DNA of 64,000 nt from the NCBI GenBank assembly GCA_022494885.1, contig JAGVSM010000221.1, positions 1 to 64,000 on the forward strand, in the 5' to 3' direction. The notes under the pieces are model-generated. The model made no database searches. It saw only the letters and a list, made by a program, of their open reading frames with translations, and was not told where the DNA came from. Source of the stretch: Micrasema longulum (Eukaryota; Arthropoda; Insecta; Trichoptera; Brachycentridae). The position numbers and the translations under genes were made by a program. Positions 55,850 through 64,000 of the stretch are shown piece after piece. Numbering within the stretch: the stretch's first letter is position 1; each line of letters opens with the position of its first letter.

Positions 55850-56320
55850 TGTAAATCATGGAAAAATATTCGAAATCAATTACCTGTGAAAACTGACTCT
55901 TTTAACACCTTTGACGCTCCTACTGCTGCTCTTACTGCTGCTGGTAGGTGATACTACCCCAATTACGCAACCCGAGTTTCAAATTTGGTGATAGAGCTTT
56001 TTCAATGACAGGACTTTTGGCGTGGAATGCCTTACCTTCAGAACTACGAAATTGTGCAACAGAATCGCTTTTTAGAAAAAAAATAAAAACTCATTTATTT
56101 GTGAAATCGTTTCCTGATTTGAAAAGTGCTACTGCTTAAAAGGAAAACAAACATAATACAAATGTGTACCGGTAATTTATAAAATTAGTGTGTTAGTGAA
56201 TAGTAATTAAGAGTAAGCTGATAGATTTAAGTATAATGTACAGCGCCCTTGAAGTGATTATTCACGAAAACGGCGCTATAAAAATTGTCAAAATTTATTA
56301 TTATTATTATTACTGCTGCA
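55850..56320 (+). mobile_element. L2/CR1-like LINE: ORF2 C-terminus and 3' end
   Basis: The frame 55948-56139 reads GDRAFSMTGLLAWNALPSEL and FRKKIKTHLFVKSFPD, the conserved end of L2/CR1 ORF2 (GDRAFSxxxxxxWNxLPxxLR...FKxxLKTHLF). The 3' UTR ends with CAGCGCCCTTGAAGTGATTA, ACGGCGCTATAAAAATTG and a (TTA)n microsatellite (56299-56322), typical of the group. The RT is missing, so it is 5'-truncated. Related 3' ends: 50800-50990 (-), 45768-45800 (-), 56625-56670 (+). Confidence 0.8.
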
Positions 56321-56324
56321 ACCA

Positions 56325-57500
56325 AACATACTGCAATTCATCATAGTCGATTTGTATTTATTATAACGTAAATATGTAAGTTATTTTCAAACAAAGCCAA
56401 GCACAGCGACAAAAGCATCTGATAGAACCGTTATGCGTATGTTGTGAAACAAAACAAAATGGCCACCAATTTATTGCTAGCCAACATCGCTTGCGGTCTA
56501 TGAAACATAGTGATAGGGCTTCTCTATAGGTTGACACATTATTACTCTGAGATAAAAACACTCTAAACTTAATAATAAAATATTGTATGTGGGGATCTGC
56601 AAGACGTGTTAGGATATTTATTATCCCGCGCCCTTAAGGGGATTTGCACAAAAAATGGTTCAACAAAAATTATCTATAATGATTACGTATTTGTTTTTTA
56701 TAAGTCAGTATTATTGCTGCATTGTTTTTAGATTTCATGGGCCAGTTGCACCAAAAGGGTATAGTAAAAATTATATTACGTTTTCGTAAAAAAAAACAAA
56801 TTGAATAGCAATATAACTTGCACATTTTTACAAAAACGCATAAATTGTTTAACTTTCAACAAATTATTTCAACTTTTTTGAGGCAATCGGCTTTTAGTAT
56901 GCATTTAATAATTAAAACTGAAAATGTTTTATTGTCAGTTACAAAATGTTAATTCAGCTATCTAAAAGGGATTAATTTATTGCTTTCGTGCAGAAAAAAT
57001 ACTTTACTCCGTCACTCCTTTTGAGGGCAACGAATAATTTACAGACTTTCGATAAACTTAAATTTGTTTTGACAAGTGTGCAAAAAATACTTAATCTTTT
57101 GTTAGGACTTTGATCTTTGAAAGGGACGGACTTCCCGCTGAGAGGAGAAATCAAGATGGCACGCATTATTCAATCTGTTATAATTATAATTGAATGTTTG
57201 AACACAATAAAATTGTATTATTACTTCGGCCTTTCTTGGGCCCAACAGTAGAAATGAAAATCATTAAAAAATGATGACTTTCTTTAATCATTGGTCAATT
57301 ATATTTTCGATCAACTAAAAATATTTTTAATTTGAAAATTATTTTCCAGTGTACATAATTGTTTTCTTATTTTCAATGAGTAAATTCTCGAAAATTAATG
57401 TTAAAGCAACGGAATATTGATTTGATTCGAAAGGACGCAAAGTCAATGGACACTATATGCTATGGAGACATAATATAATATAACTGGAGACATAAAACTA
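56325..57500. other. Unclassified DNA
   Basis: A family H word (GCGCCCTTAAGGGGATTTGC) occurs near 56628. Otherwise no gene or repeat is recognised; two short antisense frames (56561-56361 and 57166-56972) lack motifs. Confidence 0.35.
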
Positions 57501-57507
57501 AGCAAAT

Positions 57508-58368
57508 CTCATCATAATCCTTTCCTTTTTGCACCTAATGGTGCAAAGGGCACTGCATTAGTACACCAATTGCAGCATATCTTGATATTTTTTTTGTTTT
57601 TGTTTAAGTACTTTGGTGGACATATTTCTAAAAACAATATCTTCCAGCCAACCAAAAAACAGATTGGTCAAAAGAAGAGATTGGTTAAAATTTTGTACTA
57701 AAAAACCGTAAATATATTTCAAAAGATACTATTTATATACATATACATATAACATATAATACAATAAAATTTAAAAAACCTTATCAATTAAAAATAACAG
57801 CGGTTTTTCAATTGAGAGATAAGAGAGATATTAAAATAAATGAAAATTAAAAAATAAGTACATTATGTTATATTTTTCAAATTATGAGGAATGTGAGATC
57901 ATATATTGAGTTTGGAAAGAGATAGAAAGAGGAACCTAGGAATATTATAGCTTAATTTTAAGATGTATTTTTCTAAAGTGTATTTTTTTAATTATATTTC
58001 TATGTTTATAATATGTGTATGGAAAAAATAAACAAATATTTTTTTTTTTTAAAAGATGAAGGCATACAAAAAATATATTGGAGAAAAAAAAGCAGTAAAA
58101 ACTTAAGGAGTTCAGGATTCTAGGGATATATAATAATATTTCAGGCGTTTCTTGAAGCTGGCTAGATTTGTTATCGAGTTGTATTTGTTACATGAAGGTA
58201 AGATGATTAGTCTTACGCTTCAGGTACCAGTCCAGGGACTATGAAATATTCTAGTGTGAAGACAGCATTTTAAATAAAGTTTCCAACTCAACCATGTCGG
58301 GAATTAAACCCGAGACCTTTTGCATGGTAGGCAAATGCGCTGACCAACACCAGGAGGCCGACAGATAG
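57508..58368 (-). repeat. SINE family A split by LINE family C
   Basis: The 3' domain (57508-57600; CACCTAATGGTGCAAAGGGC) and the body plus tRNA-like head (58190-58368; CTTCAGGTACCAGTCCAGGG, GGGAATTAAACCCGAGACC) flank a ~590-bp insert. TTTTTGTTTA-like words lie at both joints. Confidence 0.75.
57603..58190 (-). mobile_element. LINE family C 3' end inserted in SINE A
   Basis: On the minus strand the insert opens with a coding tail, LASFKKRLKYYYISLES (about 58180-58130). It continues with AT-rich UTR and finishes with TTTTTTAGTACAAAATTTTA, CAATCTGTTTTTTGGTTGGC and CCACCAAAGTACT-like end words. The coding tail and the UTR end match 21843-22200, confirming the family. Confidence 0.65.
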
Positions 58369-59154
58369 CAGATAAAGAAAACATAAATTAATCTGCAGCA
58401 TACTTTTTAAAATCAATTATTTATTTTACCTTTAAAAAGTCCAAACAATATAGTATATTACTTTTCTGATATAAGCTTATACTTAATCTTCATACAGTAA
58501 ACTGTATATTAATTATTAATAATCAATATTTTTAAACTAGACACAATTGAAAAATACATTCTATCTGTTTTCAAGGAAACCAAAAAAAATTGCAAAAAAA
58601 TCTTTTATTAAGAAACAGAATATTTGTTGATGAGGATTTAGGCAAAATCACTTGCAACATAATTTCTAAAACACGCACTAACAACTGCAGCAGCACGTTA
58701 TGCTATGAAACAATGAAAATTGAAATAAATTAATCGTCTTACAAACCGAAGCTTATAGCTTAAAACATTATCATAAAAAGTCGATGTTAAATGAATTAAA
58801 AGTACTAACATAAGAACAAAGAATATTTTACATTACAAAATATTATTTGTTCACAAACTATTGATTGTAATAAAAACACAGAATTTTGGAACCACCATAG
58901 AAAAAGTCAAAATTTATTCCTTTTTTTCTGGATCCTCTTCCGGTCTCTTTCTGAACTCATAACCTTATACCATATTTATTATTTTTAAAATATTTTTAAG
59001 CATTTTTGTTATTAACTGTATACGTGCAAGCTCTTTTTATTTATTATCATTATATTACATTCACAAAATTATAATTTATCCAAAGTTGGTTTGACTGCCT
59101 AACTAGGGTTATTTACTCGGTTCCAAGACAGTCAAAAAAATATAAAAAACTGTA

Positions 59155-59335
59155 ATCAATATATAGAAACAGTTATAAAGATAGAGGACAAAGTGAAAAC
59201 CAAAGTAAAAAATGGAGTAAAAACATGGTTACAAATGTAGTCAAAACATAGTAAAAATGTAGCAAAAACATAGTGAATATGTAGCAAAAAAACGAAGCAA
59301 AAACATAATAAAAACAAAGTAATAAATTTAGTGAA
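59155..59335. repeat. Degenerate tandem repeat (AAAACATAGTAAAAATGTAGC-like)
   Basis: Units of roughly 12-20 bp repeat about ten times (CATAGTAAAAATGTAGCAAA, CATAGTGAATATGTAGC). The reverse complement resembles the tract at 11390-11765. Confidence 0.55.
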
Positions 59336-59339
59336 AAAC

Positions 59340-59525
59340 AATATTTTTAATTTATTTTTTTTAAGTAGGTATCTGTTTATAATAATATGTGTATTGAAAA
59401 CAATTATTGTACAAATTTTGACCAGTCAGTTTTTTGGTTTGCAGAACGATATTGCTTTTGACAGTAAGCCCGTCAAAGAGGATATACTTTTTTGTGTTCG
59501 AATTTTTGTATAATTAAATAAAAAT
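59340..59525 (+). mobile_element. LINE family C 3' UTR
   Basis: GTACAAATTTTGACCAGTCA, TTTTTTGGTTTGCAGAACG and AGTAAGCCCGTCAAAGAGG correspond to the end at 25100-25210. The tandem repeat lies immediately upstream. Confidence 0.5.
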
Positions 59526-59708
59526 AAATTGTTTAAACGTATTAATAAAATGTATAAGTGAGCTGTGAAATTTTTTGTATAAAATGTGTATAGGATGCGA
59601 AAAATGAGCGAAAATGTTATTTCATAGATCGAAAAAAGTAAAACGTAAAAAGCAACAGTAATTATAAATACAACAAGTCCAATGCCGACATTTTGATTGG
59701 TTTGACGT

Positions 59709-59927
59709 ATGACAAATCGACATGACAAAAACTTTTTGGCATTAATGGCTCTCGACGTGGCAAAATCGTTTTGTGATGATTACCACGCATTGCGGGAGTT
59801 GCACGGTGAGCAGATGTCGCTACGAGGCGATCACTTCATGGTGGATTATACTTTTATCATTTATTTAAATACGTTTTTATTCGTGCCGCGTTTCTGGGAA
59901 CCAACTCCACCGAAACGAAACTAAATG
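59709..59927 (+). CDS. Small ORF of unknown function, possible host exon
   Basis: A 71-codon ATG-initiated frame in a GC-richer patch reads ALDVAKSFCDDYHALRELHG and FVPRFWEPTPPKRN. It is acidic then basic, with no signal peptide or known motif that I recognise. A GTGAGC donor-like word overlaps codons 33-35 (LHGEQ), so a splice after LH is possible. It matches no repeat family in the window. It could equally be a chance frame. Confidence 0.25.
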
Positions 59928-60659
59928 CCGTGTTCCTAGGATTAGGAGTAATGTTTCCTGATTTTTGTTCAAACCTTGATACCGGCAATAGTTTTATATC
60001 ATTGACTGAGTTTTTTAAAGGTTATTCATATTATACTGTACCCATAGAATTAAGAATAGTCCAGAAAGAGCGAAGAATCATATTTAAATACATCGGATAA
60101 TAATCCCCCCCCCTATGAACGTGATGTCGCCGCGTAATGTTGCACGGAAGGAAAAAATATAATTATAACACAAATGTTAGGTAAAAAAAAGCAATCTGTT
60201 AATTTCTCTAAAATTTTATTGTGCACGCGGAAATATTGATTGACACAACAGAGTTGTTAAGTAAAGGGTCGTTTAATAAGAGTAATTGAATTAATGAACT
60301 TTGAACTTAAAATATAAAACCAATTTTATTTTACATAAAACGGATATTTTTTTATAACGTTATATAATATTTGATGTTTTAAAGATAATGTCGGTCAAAT
60401 GTCTACCACAGAATTGTTTAATCTAAGGTCCAATTTTCATTAGTTCTCTTTTTAAATGAGCAAAATATGGTTAAAAAAATACTACCCTGGCAACACTAAC
60501 GAAATGTTCCTTTTTTTTCTTCGAAAATCTGACGATGGAAAAACAATTTATTTTTTAAGTAATGCATTTGCTATATACACATTCATTTGCTAATTACACA
60601 AGAAACGTGATTCCATCCTGTTTCTTTAAGATCCTAGCAGTATTTCTACACTTTAAAAG

Positions 60660-60804
60660 GACACAACACGGCATAGTTGGATTCGAATCTATCTACAAAG
60701 AATCTAATGGGTCAAAACGTAAACCTACTCATTAATGAAAAGTTTAGTTGCCTTCTGTTTGATGTGCGTATGCGGTTTCTGGACTATTTTCAATTCTATG
60801 ACTG
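60660..60804 (+). repeat. Family M repeat, copy 2
   Basis: ACACAACACGGCATAGTTGG, AACGTAAACCTACTCATTAA, TTTGATGTGCGTATGCGG and TTTCTGGACTATTTT match 54889-55051 in order. Confidence 0.5.
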
Positions 60805-60889
60805 TACCTATAGGATAAAACACGGGAGTTCACGTTGTTTTAATGCAAATAAACATTAGTTGTCCCATATACGCTATTAAAATATAAAA

Positions 60890-61040
60890 TAATAATAATG
60901 ATGATATAAATAATAAAACAATAAATAAAAAAAATAAAATATTTTTATTCCAGTAAAATGGCTAAATACTACATAGCTAAGTCTACCATACGAAACCAAA
61001 ACATATATCATTGTAATATAACAATGTAGAGAAAACTTAC
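60890..61040 (-). repeat. Family J fragment
   Basis: ATTTTTATTCCAGTAAAATG and GGCTAAATACTACATAGC parallel the start of 35240-35425. Confidence 0.35.
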
Positions 61041-61042
61041 AT

Positions 61043-61440
61043 AAAATGACTCGCCTACAGTCTGTATTGAATACCGCAGTGAGACTCATTTTTGAAATCT
61101 CTAAGTTTAGTCATATCACTCCACTTCGGGAATTACACTGGTTACGTTTTCCACAGAGGGTGGAATACAAACTCGGTTGGCTTATGAATCAGTCACTGCA
61201 CAACTCTGCTCCAGAATATCTAAGGGAATTCTGCATTCCAGATGAACAATCTGACTGACGTTTTAAGCGTAGATCAGCTACATCTACGCCGAAAGGAAAA
61301 AAATATTCTACCTCTACGCAAACAGCGCACTAAATTTTTTAATATAATAATTCGCAGGCACTACGGCATGGAATATTCTCCCAGCAGAAGCGCAAAACTG
61401 TGAGAGTGAAGTGATGCATCAGAAAAACCTTAAAATTTCT
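61043..61440 (+). pseudogene. CR1/L2-like LINE ORF2 C-terminal fragment
   Basis: The frame 61046-61258 reads MTRLQSVLNTAVRLIFEISKFSHITPLRELHW, HNSAPEYLREFCIPDEQSD. It continues in shifted frames through a Ser/Thr/Arg stretch to AWNILPAEAQNCESE. It is a close plus-strand relative of the antisense copy at 30535-31046, missing one codon in the LLREL motif. The RT palm is absent. Confidence 0.75.
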
Positions 61441-62365
61441 TGTTCTCTCAATCATTTTAATAAATGTGTCTCTCTCGCACTCAGACGCTCTTACGAGCGT
61501 GACATAGACAACTTTTGCTGTGTTAGTTGCTGATGATATAGTAATGAAATATACACAGGATGCTTCTGCGTTCGTTTGAATTTCACTGCAATTGCTAATT
61601 GTAAAAATATAATAATATGTATTCGATATGTATGTATTAACTCTTAAAAGACTGTGGTTAATAATCCCTCTGCGCGCGGTGATGTAACGTCGTGTTACCA
61701 CTAGTAAAAGACGCAATATTCTAAAATTCAGACATTAAAAAAAATGGAAAACATGGAGACATACTGTTTAATAATTCCTTTTCCATAATTTATGCGAATA
61801 AACATATAATTTAACCCTGTTATAGCAAAATAAATTAAAAATCACCAATACGCAGCTTATGTTACGCGCGTGCGTCCCCCATCATTGTCATCAACCGACT
61901 GAAGACTAAATGTGTTTTGAACGACTCCCGTCGCAGAACAGCGTCTCTGTCTTCCTTGTTATGACTTATATCTTCGTGCTCTCTTTTGTATAGGGTATCT
62001 GTATAGATGTGTCGCTGAATTAGCGGACATTTATTCTTCGCGTAGCAAGGATAAATATTTTTCGTATCAACATTTAGCACAGTTATAAAAATTTTACTTT
62101 CCAAATTGGGTGTGGAAATGTCCATTTGAAGATAACAAAAAATACGAATTCATCATTATTAAAAATAAGAGAGATTTATCAAGTCTTGTGTCCTATGTCA
62201 ACTAGTGTGACATCACAGCCACACACGAGTTAAAAACACTGGTTTATGAATATCTATTTTTATTTACTCAAATCATGTATTGGTCGATTATCTAGTGCTG
62301 GCGCTTTCGCAAAACTTACACAGAAACATTTTTAATATTGAGTATAAAAATCTTGACATTAAATT
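61440..62365. other. Unclassified DNA, GC-richer in part
   Basis: Antisense frames of 125 codons (61716-61339) and 87 codons (62125-61862) overlap this stretch. The first runs into the LINE remnant on the other strand and is a shadow. The second has a charged, repeat-free sequence but no recognised motif. Confidence 0.35.
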
Positions 62366-62370
62366 TAATT

Positions 62371-62545
62371 GGTTCTGTAGCTAGTGTCTACAACTCACGA
62401 ACCGAAGGTCCGTAATTCGAATCCCACTCTACCCTAACTTGATTCCATTTTCTACTTATGAGTTATTTACAACTCGTTGAAAATGGCCCTCAAAATAAAT
62501 ATTTGGGAAAATCATAAGAACGCAAATACTTCTTTTTTAAAAATT
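62371..62545 (+). repeat. tRNA-derived SINE, family B (most complete head and body)
   Basis: GGTTCTGTAGCTAGTGTCTA (A-box side), GTAATTCGAATCCCACTC (B box), CAACTCGTTGAAAATGGCC, AAATATTTGGGAAAATCAT and AACGCAAATACTTCTTTTTT. It lacks the shared 3' domain of the 50533 copy. Confidence 0.6.
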
Positions 62546-62549
62546 GAAA

Positions 62550-63520
62550 TATAGACATAATAGTATTTTATCAGTAAAACATATCATAAAAAAACTTAAT
62601 TTATTTTAATGTAGTGAGTACTTAACATACGTATAATATTTAAGATAGTTTTTATGTAAATCGTGGCATACAATGTACCTACCATAAATTAATTTTAAAC
62701 CAATATTTTTGAGAATCCTTTCCTAAATAAAAAACACTAATCATAAAAATGTAATAAAATAATAATGCTTTGAACAAAACTGAAAGCGAATTAAATTTCC
62801 GAAATTAAGTTAATAAATTACGAAATTTTATTTATACTAAAACCGCTATAGTTTTTCATTCATTTAGTTGTTGTTTTATCTAGTAACTCTTAATCAATTG
62901 AGGTACATTAGACTCTGAGTACGTAAGTTTTTAATGTAGGATTACATATTTGAAGAGCAAAATCGTTTTGAATAATTGCTTTCGGTGACAGTTAATTCGA
63001 TATTATCGTTGAATGGTAATTAAGAGGCACAACTCTAAATCATAAATGACATAAACACGAAGGCAAAAATTTACGTTCAGGCCCTGCGTTGAATGCACCT
63101 TTAATTTTATGTTACTTTCGAATTAAATCTTTGCTGGTTTGAATGAGGAAGACCTTAAATTATATCAAACAAGAACAGCGTCATGTTGCCTCTAAGTCTG
63201 TTGAATAATGGGGAGATTCTCAACATTTTAATTACACTTTATGGATACGGAATTTATTTGAATAAATAAAAAAACAGCTTGGATGGCAATTAGTTACTTG
63301 GATAATGTTTTGTGATTTCATTGTTTTGATATAAAAAATAATGACAGGAACATACCTCAATAAAATGAGTTATTTTATTGTTAGTAAGATAATCGTTTGA
63401 TTTTATCATGTCGAGCCATAATCGGCAGGACAATGTAAGCGACATTTTTGGCGAATTGCGTATTTTTAAGAAAATATGTTTCATATTGCCCCCTGCACAA
63501 GTGTCAAAAACATCATAGCT
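62550..63520. other. Unclassified AT-rich DNA
   Basis: No gene or repeat is recognised. A moderately GC-rich patch lies at 63400-63460. Confidence 0.35.
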
Positions 63521-63527
63521 CTATAAA

Positions 63528-63930
63528 ATTACAGGGCTTATGACCTGTCATTGGCTGGTTTAAGTAGCCACTTTACACACTGTGTAACATTCACCATTTT
63601 GCCTATGTTTGAACATCCAAATTTCTTCAATTCTTCCATTTGTTGATTTTAGTGAAGTTTAAGAGCTGAAACCTTTATTGTTGTGAAGAAATTCATCTGA
63701 CTGAATTATTTCACATACTAGGCAACGCCTGAAAACAATTTTTCAATTTTTAAACTTCTTCTTGGACCAGTTGGTTTCATTACAATTTTTGAGTTTGTCC
63801 AAATGTTCATAGACAAAAGACTGGATTTCACCCCCTCGGGAGTCATTGAGATTAACAAATTACAACAGGGATGGAAAATACCTTAAATAATGGAAAAAAG
63901 AAGTCTAGGCATTTACAGGGCTTATGGTAA
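63528..63930 (+). repeat. Repeat D, one circularly permuted unit
   Basis: The copy begins TTACAGGGCTTATGACCTG and, after segments A-end, B and C and a new A start (ACAAATTACAACAGGGATGG at ~63857), stops at a second TTTACAGGGCTTATG. It thus spans exactly one ~387-bp period, opened in the middle of segment A. It is the best preserved full-length unit in the window. Confidence 0.7.
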
Positions 63931-64000
63931 ATAAATAATCATTAGTGACATTCACAAGACTAACTAAGAAGCACTATTTTCGACTAAAACTCGCATAAAA

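Noticed and set aside
61339..61716. 125-codon antisense frame as a gene
   Set aside because: Its C-terminal third is antisense to a LINE ORF2 remnant, and the rest has no recognised motif.

Overview
The window looks like intergenic or intronic DNA from an invertebrate animal, most likely an insect. It is strongly A+T-rich. It holds no operons and no intact long ORF, but many decayed non-LTR retrotransposon (LINE) pieces, tRNA-derived SINEs, a Tc1-type DNA transposon with its own small intron, and microsatellites. The insect assignment is an inference from the repeat types; no host gene was found that would fix the taxon. No rRNA, functional tRNA, CRISPR or viral gene is supported.

Layout. 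0-4.5 kb: ends of three LINE copies with an AQRH/APKIFN-type C-terminus, a LINE 3' end (family G), an RTE-like LINE tail and a full-length SINE (family A). 4.5-14 kb: mostly unclassified AT-rich DNA with foldback repeat D, SINEs, an inverted repeat, a GC-richer block with CRE/E-box/CCAAT-like sites (10.44-10.87 kb) and a Helitron-like piece. 14-21 kb: a candidate exon, a LINE zinc-knuckle C-terminus and several RTE-like LINE ORF2 remnants; one is a 1.5-kb antisense copy split by a later insertion. 21-25 kb: LINE family C and a cluster in which a young D element sits inside an older one. 25-30 kb: mainly unclassified. 30-39 kb: an antisense CR1/L2-like ORF2, D foldbacks, RTE-like LINEs and a 70/73-matching hairpin. 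39.5-41.2 kb: the Tc1 element, bounded by ~29-bp inverted repeats and TA duplications. 41.4-44.2 kb: D elements and an antisense LINE reverse transcriptase. 45-53 kb: an RTE-like LINE remnant, microsatellites and nested SINEs. 53-64 kb: LINE 3' ends, a CR1/L2-like C-terminus, a SINE split by a LINE, a small GC-richer ORF (59.7 kb) and a permuted D unit at the right edge.

No gene set here works together as a pathway; the window is a record of successive transposition. The best candidate for something undescribed is repeat D. It has at least 12 loci and reproducible ends. It recurs as tandem, circularly permuted and head-to-head arrangements, and three copies are flanked by 12-14-bp direct repeats. 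All family comparisons were made by eye, so coordinates of degenerate repeats are approximate.
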